In this document: positions 26,339-35,040 of the stretch, piece by piece | Numbering within the stretch: the stretch's first letter is position 1 | How the letters are laid out: every line of letters starts with the position of its first letter | Assembly (NCBI GenBank): GCA_937900135.1 | Contig: CALCDJ010000028.1 | Coordinates: forward strand, 1 to 48,395 | Source of the DNA: an uncultured Blautia sp. | Lineage (GTDB): Bacteria > Bacillota > Clostridia > Lachnospirales > Lachnospiraceae | Direction of reading: 5' to 3' | DNA: 48,395 nt | The notes under the pieces: generated by a model | The model's input: the letters and a program-made list of their open reading frames with translations, nothing else | What the model was told of the DNA's origin: nothing | The model's database searches: none | Position numbers and translations under genes: made by a program

Positions 26339-28222
26339 ATGGGAGAGAAGTTGCAGTTCACGGAGTTGGATCAGTATTTATTTGGTCAGGGTACACATTA
26401 TGATATCTACAAAAAACTTGGCGCCCACCCCACTACCTGTAACCGGAAAAAAGGGGCTTATTTTGCTGTATGGGCACCCAATGCGCAGTATGTTTCTGTA
26501 ATTGGAGAATTTAACGGATGGAATGAGGAAGCCAACCCCATGAAAAAGGCTGGCCCCATTGGTGTGTTTGAGGTCTTTGTGCCAGGGGCGAAGGTAGACC
26601 AGCTTTACAAATTTTACATAGTCGGCATGCATGGGGAGAAACTTTATAAGGCTGATCCTTATGCAAATGCAGCAGAGCTGCGTCCGGGAACTGCATCCAG
26701 GATTACCGATATCAGTAATTATAAATGGCAGGATGCTGCCTGGATGAAAAATCGGGTGAATTTCAATGAAGCTACAGATGCTATGTCCATTTATGAGGTA
26801 CATCCTGGCTCCTGGAAGAAACATCCATGGAAGGAAGATAACGAAGAAGGCTTTTATAATTATCGGGAGTTTGCCCATGCCCTTGCCAAATATGTAAAAG
26901 AAATGGGTTATACCCATGTGGAACTGATGGGAATTGCAGAGCATCCTTTTGATGGTTCCTGGGGCTATCAGGTAACCGGATATTATGCGCCTACTTCCAG
27001 ATACGGAACTCCTCAGGATTTTAAGTATATGGTGGATTATCTCCATCGCCAGAAGATTGGTGTGATTCTGGACTGGGTACCGGCACACTTCCCCAAGGAT
27101 GCCCATGGACTTGCGAATTTTGACGGCACAGCTGTGTACGAACATGAAGATCCCCGTCAGGGAGAACATCCGGACTGGGGAACCAAGATTTACAATTATG
27201 GACGTCCAGAGGTGAAGAATTTCCTTATTGCCAATGCTCTTTACTGGGTAGAGGAGTGCCATGTGGATGGTCTTCGTGTGGATGCAGTGGCTTCCATGCT
27301 GTATCTGGATTACGGCAAGCAGGATGGCCAGTGGGTGGCAAATAAATATGGGGATAACAAAAACCTGGAAGCGATTGAATTCTTTAAACATTTAAATACC
27401 GTTGTCCTTGGAAGAAATCAAGGAACCGTAATGATTGCAGAGGAATCCACTGCGTGGCCTAAGGTAACCGGCAAGGCAGAGGAAGATGGACTGGGCTTTT
27501 CTCTGAAATGGAATATGGGATGGATGAACGACTTCCTGGAATACATGAAGCTGGATCCGTATTTCCGTAAATTTAACCATAACAAAATGACTTTCTCCAT
27601 GGCTTATGCTTACAGTGAAAAATATATCCTGGTGATTTCTCATGATGAGGTGGTACATCTGAAATGTTCCATGCTAAATAAAATGCCGGGAGAACTGGAT
27701 GATAAGTTCAAAAACCTGAAAGTGGGTTATACCTTTATGTTCTGTCATCCAGGTAAGAAACTTCTGTTCATGGGTCAGGAATTTGGCCAGCTTCGTGAAT
27801 GGAGTGAGGAAAGAGAACTTGACTGGTATCTTCTGGGAGAAGATGCCCATAAGGATCTTCAGGATTTTGTAAAAGGTCTGCTCCATCTCTATCGGAAATA
27901 TCCGGCTCTTTATGCAGTGGATAACACCCCGGAAGGCTTTGAGTGGATCAATGCCAATGATGGAGACCGAAGCATTTTCAGCTTTGTGAGAAAATCTCCG
28001 ACCAAGAGAAATAATATCCTTGTGGTTTGCAACTTTACACCGGTGGATCGTCCAGATTACCGTGTGGGTGTACCGAAGAAAAAGAAATATAAACTGATCA
28101 TGAATGAAACCGGAATGGTGGAACCGGAAGTGTTCCAGGCAGAAAAAAGCGAGTGCGATAACCGGGAATTTTCCTTTGCATATCCACTGCCGGCTTATGG
28201 AGTAGCCATTTTTGTGTATTAA
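26339..28222 (+). CDS. glgB: 1,4-alpha-glucan branching enzyme
   Basis: The 627-residue enzyme inserts alpha-1,6 branches into glycogen. The N-terminal CBM48-like region (about 25-120) has YFAVWAPNA and FNGWNEEAN; the GH13 barrel follows. The catalytic nucleophile is Asp 315 in GLRVDAVASM, the acid/base Glu 368 in IAEES, and the third acid Asp 436 in SHDEVVH. GYQVTGYYAPTSRYGTP is diagnostic of branching enzymes. It is co-transcribed with the GH13 gene, so synthesis and trimming of glycogen are likely linked. The other glycogen genes (glgA, glgC, glgP) are not in this window. A GGGAGG site precedes the ATG. Confidence 0.97.
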   Translation: MGEKLQFTELDQYLFGQGTHYDIYKKLGAHPTTCNRKKGAYFAVWAPNAQYVSVIGEFNGWNEEANPMKKAGPIGVFEVFVPGAKVDQLYKFYIVGMHGEKLYKADPYANAAELRPGTASRITDISNYKWQDAAWMKNRVNFNEATDAMSIYEVHPGSWKKHPWKEDNEEGFYNYREFAHALAKYVKEMGYTHVELMGIAEHPFDGSWGYQVTGYYAPTSRYGTPQDFKYMVDYLHRQKIGVILDWVPAHFPKDAHGLANFDGTAVYEHEDPRQGEHPDWGTKIYNYGRPEVKNFLIANALYWVEECHVDGLRVDAVASMLYLDYGKQDGQWVANKYGDNKNLEAIEFFKHLNTVVLGRNQGTVMIAEESTAWPKVTGKAEEDGLGFSLKWNMGWMNDFLEYMKLDPYFRKFNHNKMTFSMAYAYSEKYILVISHDEVVHLKCSMLNKMPGELDDKFKNLKVGYTFMFCHPGKKLLFMGQEFGQLREWSEERELDWYLLGEDAHKDLQDFVKGLLHLYRKYPALYAVDNTPEGFEWINANDGDRSIFSFVRKSPTKRNNILVVCNFTPVDRPDYRVGVPKKKKYKLIMNETGMVEPEVFQAEKSECDNREFSFAYPLPAYGVAIFVY

Positions 28223-28268
28223 AGCGAAAATCCCACTGATTTGGTCGGAATTTTAAGCGTTTTATGGA

Positions 28269-28297
28269 TTGTATTTTTTAAAGTGCTAGGTTATAAT
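28269..28297 (+). promoter_or_regulatory. Sigma-A promoter for the 77-residue protein gene
   Basis: TTGTAT (28269-28274), a 17-bp spacer and TATAAT (28292-28297) precede the start at 28395 by about 100 bp. Confidence 0.65.
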
Positions 28298-28394
28298 GAG
28301 CGTGTACAAAAGATAAGAAACATAAACAGATCATTACTGATAAGAAGAAAGCAGTAATTTTGAAGAATGCCCAGGGCATTGGAAAGGAGAAAAC

Positions 28395-28628
28395 ATGAAA
28401 GTATCTCATATTAAAGACGTAGACAAATTTTTCCAGGTAATTGACAGCTGTTCTGGTAAAGTAGAACTGGTAACAGGCGAAGGCGATAGACTGAATCTGA
28501 AATCTAAATTATCCCAGTATGTATCTCTGGCAAATATCTTCTCTGGCGGCGAGATTCCGGAACTGGAAATCGTAGCATACGAAAAAGAAGATATTGACAA
28601 ACTGATGCACTTTATGATCAACGGCTGA
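28395..28628 (+). CDS. Small conserved cytoplasmic protein, unknown function
   Basis: This 77-residue protein begins MKVSHIKDVDKFFQVIDSC and is a compact alpha/beta type with GKVELVTGEGDRLNLKSKL and a final DKLMHFMING. I recall similar small proteins in Clostridia, often misnamed poly(A) polymerase, but know no experimental role, so no function is given. AAAGGAGAAA precedes the ATG, and its own promoter is at 28269-28297. The metal-GTPase leader starts just after its stop. Confidence 0.75.
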   Translation: MKVSHIKDVDKFFQVIDSCSGKVELVTGEGDRLNLKSKLSQYVSLANIFSGGEIPELEIVAYEKEDIDKLMHFMING

Positions 28629-28759
28629 TTTGCCGATTTGTGCAGATTTACACATAAGAAAATAAACGCCATAGGGGGAGCGTGCAGGAATTTGTAAAGG
28701 CTGGAAATTATGAAGGCAGGAACCAGATTCCACGCCGCTTCCCCAGGCGGAATGAAACT

Positions 28760-28790
28760 GAGAACCAGGGGGTATTTATACTTCCTGGTC
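28760..28790 (+). promoter_or_regulatory. Leader hairpin upstream of metal GTPase
   Basis: Within the 191-bp gap before the GTPase gene, CCAGGGGGTA, loop TTTA and TACTTCCTGG form a 10-bp stem with two G-U pairs at about 28767-28790. It is followed by no T run, so it is not a plain terminator. Around 28680-28760 there are further short complementary pieces. I could not match the leader to a known riboswitch. Confidence 0.4.
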
Positions 28791-28819
28791 AAATTGCGTT
28801 TGAAAGGAGCAGTATAAAC

Positions 28820-29920
28820 ATGACAAAGATTGATATTATTTCCGGCTTTCTGGGCGCTGGAAAAACCACACTGATCAAAAAACTTTTAAGTGAGGCTTTT
28901 CAGGATGAGCAGGTAGTTCTCATTGAAAATGAATTTGGTGAGATCGGGATTGACGGAGGCTTCCTGAAGGAAGCAGGTATTGAAATCAGGGAGATGAATT
29001 CCGGCTGTATCTGCTGTTCGCTGGTGGGAGACTTTGGTGCTTCCTTAAAAGAAGTAATTGAAAAATACCATCCGGATCGTATTCTTATTGAGCCTTCTGG
29101 TGTGGGCAAGCTTTCTGATGTGATCAAAGCAGTACAGGGAGTACAGGAAGAAACCGGACTGGTTCTGAATAGTTATACTACAGTGGTAGATGCAAAAAAA
29201 TGTAAAATGTACATGAGAAACTTTGGAGAATTTTTCAATAATCAGGTGGAGTATGCTGGAGCTATTATCATGAGCCGTACCGATATTGTGGATGAGAAAA
29301 AAGCGGTGGCAGCAATGGAGCTTATTCGTGGAATTAACAAAAAGGCAGCCATCATTACTACTCCTATTGAAGAACTGGACGGAAAGAAACTTCTGGAAGT
29401 TATGGAACATCCCGTATCACTGGAAGAAGAACTTTTAAAAGAGGAAGTTTGTCCGGAGTGCGGCCATGTGCATGACCACGATCATGGGCATCATCATGAA
29501 CATCACCATGACCATGAGCATGAACACCACCATGACCATGAGGAGCACTGTGGCTGCGGTCATGACCATGAGCATGAACACCACCATGACCATGGTGATC
29601 ACTGCAGCTGCGGCCATGAGCACCATCACCATCATCACGCAGATGAAGTATTTACAAGCTGGGGAAAAGAGACAATCCGAAAATATTCCAGAGAAGAACT
29701 GGACAGAATCCTGAATACCTTGTCTTCCTCAGAAGAATACGGCATCATTCTCCGGGCAAAAGGAATGCTTCCTTCTGAAAACGGTACCTGGATTTATTTT
29801 GATATGGTGCCGGAAGAAACAGAAATTCGTGAGGGCGCTCCGGAATATACCGGCCGTCTTTGTGTCATTGGCTCAAAACTGAAAGAAGACAAGCTGGCAT
29901 CCCTGTTTGGGCTTGCATAA
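28820..29920 (+). CDS. His-rich CobW/G3E GTPase (metal chaperone type)
   Basis: The 366-residue protein belongs to the G3E P-loop GTPases. The Walker A loop GFLGAGKTTL is at residues 9-18, the metal-binding GCICC motif near residue 60, and ILIEPSGVG follows. A long histidine-rich stretch of about 60 residues (29455-29643) includes CPECGHVHDHDH and ends in HHHHHH. Within it an 18-residue unit, HDHEHEHHHDHEEHCGCG and a near copy, occurs twice from a 54-bp tandem duplication. The C-terminal part is the CobW_C domain. Such proteins move zinc, cobalt or nickel into enzymes; the metal cannot be read here. GAAAGGAGCAG supports the start at 28820. The next gene abuts its stop (TAAATG). Confidence 0.88.
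   Translation: MTKIDIISGFLGAGKTTLIKKLLSEAFQDEQVVLIENEFGEIGIDGGFLKEAGIEIREMNSGCICCSLVGDFGASLKEVIEKYHPDRILIEPSGVGKLSDVIKAVQGVQEETGLVLNSYTTVVDAKKCKMYMRNFGEFFNNQVEYAGAIIMSRTDIVDEKKAVAAMELIRGINKKAAIITTPIEELDGKKLLEVMEHPVSLEEELLKEEVCPECGHVHDHDHGHHHEHHHDHEHEHHHDHEEHCGCGHDHEHEHHHDHGDHCSCGHEHHHHHHADEVFTSWGKETIRKYSREELDRILNTLSSSEEYGIILRAKGMLPSENGTWIYFDMVPEETEIREGAPEYTGRLCVIGSKLKEDKLASLFGLA
29507..29614 (+). repeat. 54-bp tandem duplication encoding His-rich unit
   Basis: The 54-bp unit starting CATGACCATGAGCATGAAC is present at 29507-29560 and again at 29561-29614. It encodes two copies of an 18-residue His/Cys metal-binding unit. Confidence 0.8.
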
Positions 29921-30889
29921 ATGCAGAAAGGATACAGAATGGAAGAGATCAGAGTTCCCATATACTTGATTACCGGTTTTCTGGAAAGCGGTAAAACTTC
30001 ATTTTTAAATTTCACACTTCAGCAGGATTATTTCTACATCGATGGCAAAACATTGTTGATCCTTTGTGAAGAGGGAGAAGAAGAATATGACATGGAAGCG
30101 CTGAAGGTTGCGAATACCGCAGTGGAGATCATAGAAAAAGAGGAAGATCTTACGCCGGAGCGTCTCATGGCCATGGAAATCATTCACCAGCCGGAACGTG
30201 TGATTGTGGAATACAATGGCATGTGGCTTGCAAGTAAGTTTGAACAGATACAAAAACCGGAAGGCTGGGGAATTGAGCAGCATATTACCTGTGTAGATGC
30301 CAGTACGTTCCAGCTTTACATGGCAAATATGAAATCCATTTTTATGGATATGGTGCGAAATGCAGATATGGTAGTGTTTAACCGCTGTAAGAGAGAAGAC
30401 CCGTTAGCTTCTTATCGCAGGGGCATTAAGGTGGCAAATCAGAGAGCAGAAATTATTTTTGAAGATGAAGAAGGGGAATTGGAAGATATTTTCCAGGACG
30501 AAATGCCCTTTGACATTCATGCGCCGATCATTGATATCTTTCCGGAGGACTATGGTATCTGGTTTGTGGATGCCATGGACCATCCGGAGACTTATGTGGA
30601 CAAAATCGTTCGTTTTAAGGGAAGAGCCTTGAAGCCAAGAGGAATGGGAAGTAAATTCTTTGTTCCTGGCCGAACCGCTATGACCTGCTGTGCAGATGAT
30701 ACCACCTTCCTGGGTTATGTATGCAAAAGCGCTTACACTCCCAAAATTCCAGAAGGAAGCTGGGTGGAAGTGACAGCTAAGGTAGCCTTTGAAAACCGTA
30801 TGGAATACCATGGAGAGGGAATCGTACTGTACGCGGAAAATGTAAGCCTTTGCGAACCGCTGGAAGAAGAGATGGTGTATTTTAATTGA
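29921..30889 (+). CDS. Second G3E GTPase-like protein fused to a YcgQ-like domain
   Basis: The 322-residue protein has a Walker A loop GFLESGKTSF (about residues 19-28) like CobW, but the CxCC metal motif of its neighbour is absent and no His-rich stretch is present. The C-terminal third (about 215-322), with the block RTAMTCCADDTTFLGYVC, resembles the C-terminal OB-like domain of YcgQ/DUF1980 proteins, which are partners of a predicted permease YcgR. ATG 29921 follows the previous stop directly; an alternative ATG is at 29939. The direct coupling suggests the two GTPases act as a pair in metal delivery. No permease gene is present in this window. Confidence 0.75.
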   Translation: MQKGYRMEEIRVPIYLITGFLESGKTSFLNFTLQQDYFYIDGKTLLILCEEGEEEYDMEALKVANTAVEIIEKEEDLTPERLMAMEIIHQPERVIVEYNGMWLASKFEQIQKPEGWGIEQHITCVDASTFQLYMANMKSIFMDMVRNADMVVFNRCKREDPLASYRRGIKVANQRAEIIFEDEEGELEDIFQDEMPFDIHAPIIDIFPEDYGIWFVDAMDHPETYVDKIVRFKGRALKPRGMGSKFFVPGRTAMTCCADDTTFLGYVCKSAYTPKIPEGSWVEVTAKVAFENRMEYHGEGIVLYAENVSLCEPLEEEMVYFN

Positions 30890-30974
30890 TATGCGAGGGG
30901 AGCGCTCATAGTTCCGAAGCCCGCCCTCTCGAAATATACCTCTTTAACAATTTTACTTTTTAAAAGGAGAAAAT

Positions 30975-31547
30975 ATGTACATTATCGCAGGTCTGGGTAA
31001 TCCAGGAAGACAATACGAAGGAACCCGCCATAATATGGGGTTTGATGTGATCGATGAACTGGTGGAAAAACACCGGGTGCCTCAGGGTGGAGTGAAATTT
31101 AATTCTATGTATGGCAAGGCAATTATCGGCGGAGAAAAAGTGATTCTTGTAAAGCCGCTGTCTTTTATGAATTTAAGCGGCGGTCCCATTCGTGAAATGG
31201 TAAATTACTTTAAGGTAGACCCGGAAACAGAACTCATTGTGGTATATGATGACATTGATCTGGAACCGGGACAGCTTCGGATTCGTAAGCAAGGAAGCGC
31301 AGGCGGACACAACGGTATCAAAGACATCATTCGTCAGCTGGGAACAGAAAAATTTCTGCGTGTGAAAGTGGGCGTGGGCGCCAAACCTAAGGGATGGGAT
31401 TTGGCAGACCATGTGCTTGGCCATTTCACAGACAGCGACCGTAAACTGGTAGACGAAGCCATTGAAAAAGCAGGGGATGCTGTGGAACAGATGATTTCCA
31501 ATGGTGTGGACTCAGCTATGAATACTTATAACCGCAAAAACAGCTAA
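30975..31547 (+). CDS. pth: Peptidyl-tRNA hydrolase
   Basis: The 190-residue enzyme frees tRNA from peptidyl-tRNA that drops off ribosomes. GLGNPGRQYEGTRHNMGF at the N-terminus holds the catalytic His (HN) and Asn 10 region; YDDIDLEPG supplies the catalytic Asp; GSAGGHNGIKDI is a further family motif. The AAAAGGAGAAA site fits the start. It precedes mfd by 25 bp, the common Firmicutes order pth-mfd. An 85-bp gap separates it from the GTPase gene. Confidence 0.97.
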   Translation: MYIIAGLGNPGRQYEGTRHNMGFDVIDELVEKHRVPQGGVKFNSMYGKAIIGGEKVILVKPLSFMNLSGGPIREMVNYFKVDPETELIVVYDDIDLEPGQLRIRKQGSAGGHNGIKDIIRQLGTEKFLRVKVGVGAKPKGWDLADHVLGHFTDSDRKLVDEAIEKAGDAVEQMISNGVDSAMNTYNRKNS

Positions 31548-31572
31548 TCTTCAGTTCAAAAGAGAGGGGTTT

Positions 31573-34500
31573 ATGAAGACATTTTTACAGCCGCTGCAGA
31601 ATCTTGCAGAAATGGAAGAGATACAAAAACATATAGAGAAAAATCAGGGTATCCTTGAAATTTCCGGCTGCATGGAATCCCAGAAAGCGCATATGATATA
31701 TGGGCTTTCCGGGCTTTTTCCTTATAGGCTGATTCTGGCCGAGGATGAGAGAAGGGCAAAGGAAATCTATGAGGATTATCGGTTTTATGACCGGAATGTG
31801 CAGTATTATCCGGCAAAAGATCTTTTGTTTTTTCAGGCAGATATCCATGGAAATCTTCTGATCCGCCAGCGGATGCAGGCGGTAAAGGCGCTTTTGGAGC
31901 AGAAAGAACTTACGGTAGTAACCAGCGTAGATGGCTGTATGGACTATCTCATGCCGTTGGAAGAAATAAAGGAGAGGCTTCTTCATTTCAGAAATGACAG
32001 TGAACTTAATCTGGAAGAACTGACGCATACACTGGTATCCCTTGGATATGAAAGAGTGGGGCAGGTGGAAATGCCGGGACAGTTCTCTGTAAGAGGCGGA
32101 ATTCTTGATTTGTATCCGCTCACAGAAGAGAATCCCTGGAGAATTGAACTTTGGGGAGACGAGATAGATTCTATCCGTACCTTTGATGCCCAGAGTCAGC
32201 GCTCTTTGGAAAATCTGGAAGAGATTACCATTTATCCTGCCGCAGAACGGACAGGAAAAAAAGCTCTGGTTTCTTTTCTGGACTATTTTCCAAAGAACCA
32301 GTCTCTGATCTTTCTGGATGAGCCCAATCGCCTTCTGGAAAATGCCAGGGCAGTGGAAGAAGAATTTATCCAAAGCTGCAGAAACCGTGAGGAAAAAGGC
32401 AGCCGCACATTGTCAGAGGACTGGATCTGTCAGGTAGATGCTTTGTGCCGGGCATGGAATCGCAGAAACTGTGTTTCTGTTTCTGCCCTGGAGCCAAGGC
32501 AGGAAGGCTGGAAAGTCACAGAGAAATTTTATCTGACTGTAAAATCCATCAACGCCTATAACAGAAGTTTTGAGCTTCTGGTTAAAGAACTGAAGCAATA
32601 TAAGAAGCAGGGATATCAGATTGCGCTGTTGTCCGGTTCACGGACAAGAGCAGAGCGTCTGGCAAAAGATCTTTCTGAAGAAGGCTTAAATGCTTTTTAC
32701 AGCCAGGATTATGACAGACAGATTCAGCCAGGAGAAATCATGGTAGTGTATGGCCATGTAAAAAAAGGCTTTGAATACCCACTGATTAAATTTGCTGTGA
32801 TTTCCGAGTCAGATATTTTTGGCCAGGAACAGAAAAAGAAAAAAAAGAAAAAGAATTACAATGGAAAAAGAATACAGGATTTTTCTGAGCTTTCCATTGG
32901 GGACTTTGTAGTTCATGAAAAACACGGACTTGGTATTTACAAAGGAATTGAAAAGGTTGAAGTAGATAAGATTGTTAAGGATTACATTAAAATCGAGTAT
33001 CGAGGCGGAAGTAATCTTTATATTCTGGCTACTCAGCTGGACGCGCTGCAAAAGTATGCAGGCGCTGAGGCTGCGAAACCGCCCAAGCTGAATAAGCTGG
33101 GAGGACAGGAGTGGAACAAAACAAAATCCCGTGTAAGGGGAGCAGTCCGGAATATAGCTAAGGAACTGGTGGAGCTTTACGCAGTTCGCCAGGAAAAAGA
33201 AGGGTTTGTCTGTGGTCCGGATACTGTGTGGCAACGGGAATTTGAGGAAATGTTCCCTTATGAGGAAACCGAAGATCAGCTGTCTGCCATTGAAGATACC
33301 AAGCGGGACATGGAAAGCACAAAGATTATGGACCGTCTTGTGTGTGGGGATGTGGGATATGGAAAAACAGAGGTGGCTCTTCGCGCTGCATTTAAAGCGG
33401 TGCAGGAAAGCCGCCAGGTGGTGTATCTGGTACCTACGACCATTCTGGCGCAGCAGCATTACAATACCTTTGTTCAGAGGATGAAGGATTTTCCTGTACG
33501 TGTGGAGCTGCTTTGCCGGTTCCGTACTCCGGCACAGCAGAAAAAAGCCATCGAAGGATTGAAAAAAGGCCAGGTAGACATTGTGATCGGAACCCATCGC
33601 GTTCTTTCCAAGGATGTGGAATTTAAAAATCTTGGTCTTCTGATCATTGATGAAGAGCAGCGCTTCGGAGTTGTGCATAAGGAAAAAATCAAACAACTGA
33701 AAAAAGATGTGGATGTTCTGACACTGACTGCCACACCAATTCCAAGAACTCTTCACATGAGTCTCATTGGGATTCGCGATATGAGTGTGCTGGAAGAGCC
33801 TCCTATGGACAGGATTCCCATTCAGACTTACGTAATGGAATATGACGAAGAAACGGTGCGGGAAGCTATTAACCGGGAGCTGCGCCGTGGAGGACAGGTG
33901 TATTATGTGTATAACCGGGTCAATGATATTGCAGAGGTGGCGCTTCGGATCTCCAAACTTGTTCCAGATGCCAGGGTGGATTTTGCACATGGACAGATGA
34001 GCGAGCGGGAACTGGAACGGGTAATGTATGGCTTTATCAACGGAGAAATTGATGTACTGGTTTCCACCACCATTATAGAAACCGGACTGGACATTTCCAA
34101 TGTGAATACCATGATCATTCACGATTCTGACCGTTATGGTCTTTCTCAGCTTTATCAGCTTAGAGGCCGTGTGGGACGTTCCAACCGGACCGCCTATGCC
34201 TTCTTAATGTATCGGCAGAATATGGTGCTTCGGGAAACCGCTGAAAAAAGACTGACCGCTATGCGGGAATACACAGATCTGGGAAGTGGATTTAAAATTG
34301 CCATGCGGGATCTGGAACTTCGTGGAGCAGGAAATCTTCTGGGAGCAGAACAGCATGGACATATGAACGCAGTAGGCTATGATCTGTATTGCAAAATGTT
34401 AAGCGAAGCGGTTAAGGAAGCCAAGGGTATTCACACAATGGAAGATTTTGAGACAACCATTGATTTGAATATGGATGCTTTTATCCCCGATTCCTATATC

Positions 34501-34890
34501 AGCAATGAATTCCAGAAACTGGATACGTATAAGCGGATTGCAGGAATTGAATCTCAGCAGGATTATGATGATATGCTGGAAGAACTTCTGGATCGTTTTG
34601 GAGAAATGCCAAGAGCGGTACTGAATCTTCTGGCCATTGCAAAATTAAAGGCGCTTTGTCATCAGGCGTATGTGACGGAGATCAAACAGCTGGGGAAAGA
34701 GGTACGGATTACGCTGTATGAAAAGGCGCGGCTGAACCCGTCGGGAATTCCGGAGCTAATGAAGAAATACAGAAGAGGACTGACCTTTAAGGCAGAACAG
34801 GAACCGAAATTTATTCTTACTCCCCAGGGAAAATTAATCGAGGCATTGTCTGCCTTTGCAGAGGAATTGCTTCTGCTGGTGGAGGAATAA
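31573..34890 (+). CDS. mfd: Transcription-repair coupling factor
   Basis: The 1105-residue protein releases stalled RNA polymerase and recruits nucleotide-excision repair. It has UvrB-like N-terminal domains, the GQFSVRGGILDLYPL block, a very lysine-rich linker (residues 418-426) next to an A8 run at 32839-32846, the RNA-polymerase-interacting region (about 440-520), and the translocase motor. Walker A is GDVGYGKT (592-599) and Walker B DEEQ (693-696). RGRVGRSNR and RGAGNLLG are later helicase motifs, and a TRCF domain closes the protein. It is somewhat short for the family but no domain looks missing. It follows pth by 25 bp. Confidence 0.97.
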   Translation: MKTFLQPLQNLAEMEEIQKHIEKNQGILEISGCMESQKAHMIYGLSGLFPYRLILAEDERRAKEIYEDYRFYDRNVQYYPAKDLLFFQADIHGNLLIRQRMQAVKALLEQKELTVVTSVDGCMDYLMPLEEIKERLLHFRNDSELNLEELTHTLVSLGYERVGQVEMPGQFSVRGGILDLYPLTEENPWRIELWGDEIDSIRTFDAQSQRSLENLEEITIYPAAERTGKKALVSFLDYFPKNQSLIFLDEPNRLLENARAVEEEFIQSCRNREEKGSRTLSEDWICQVDALCRAWNRRNCVSVSALEPRQEGWKVTEKFYLTVKSINAYNRSFELLVKELKQYKKQGYQIALLSGSRTRAERLAKDLSEEGLNAFYSQDYDRQIQPGEIMVVYGHVKKGFEYPLIKFAVISESDIFGQEQKKKKKKKNYNGKRIQDFSELSIGDFVVHEKHGLGIYKGIEKVEVDKIVKDYIKIEYRGGSNLYILATQLDALQKYAGAEAAKPPKLNKLGGQEWNKTKSRVRGAVRNIAKELVELYAVRQEKEGFVCGPDTVWQREFEEMFPYEETEDQLSAIEDTKRDMESTKIMDRLVCGDVGYGKTEVALRAAFKAVQESRQVVYLVPTTILAQQHYNTFVQRMKDFPVRVELLCRFRTPAQQKKAIEGLKKGQVDIVIGTHRVLSKDVEFKNLGLLIIDEEQRFGVVHKEKIKQLKKDVDVLTLTATPIPRTLHMSLIGIRDMSVLEEPPMDRIPIQTYVMEYDEETVREAINRELRRGGQVYYVYNRVNDIAEVALRISKLVPDARVDFAHGQMSERELERVMYGFINGEIDVLVSTTIIETGLDISNVNTMIIHDSDRYGLSQLYQLRGRVGRSNRTAYAFLMYRQNMVLRETAEKRLTAMREYTDLGSGFKIAMRDLELRGAGNLLGAEQHGHMNAVGYDLYCKMLSEAVKEAKGIHTMEDFETTIDLNMDAFIPDSYISNEFQKLDTYKRIAGIESQQDYDDMLEELLDRFGEMPRAVLNLLAIAKLKALCHQAYVTEIKQLGKEVRITLYEKARLNPSGIPELMKKYRRGLTFKAEQEPKFILTPQGKLIEALSAFAEELLLLVEE

Positions 34891-34941
34891 GCTGTGATTT
34901 GTGGAAATCCTGTGAAATATTACGTATTTTTGTAAATCGCC

Positions 34942-34970
34942 TTGCCCAAAACACAAAAAAAGTTTATACT
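34942..34970 (+). promoter_or_regulatory. Sigma-A promoter for prsA-like gene
   Basis: TTGCCC (34942-34947), a 17-bp spacer and TATACT (34965-34970) lie about 70 bp before the start at 35041. Confidence 0.6.
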
Positions 34971-35040
34971 CTAAATCATAATATTCTGATAGATTGGTTT
35001 GAAAATAATCGGTCTATCCGCGTGACAATTGGAGGAAGAA

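Noticed and set aside
28629..28819. Cobalamin, NiCo or M-box riboswitch before the metal GTPases
   Set aside because: I looked for the conserved cores (such as the cobalamin GCCACTG box and the NiCo GGACUG-like segment) and found none.
29435..29714. Methionine-rich open frames opposite and within the His-rich region
   Set aside because: They are shadows of the CAT/CAC/GAC codon pattern of the His-rich GTPase.
32827..32855. Programmed frameshift at the A-rich run in mfd
   Set aside because: The lysine-rich linker is common in Firmicutes Mfd and the reading frame continues normally.
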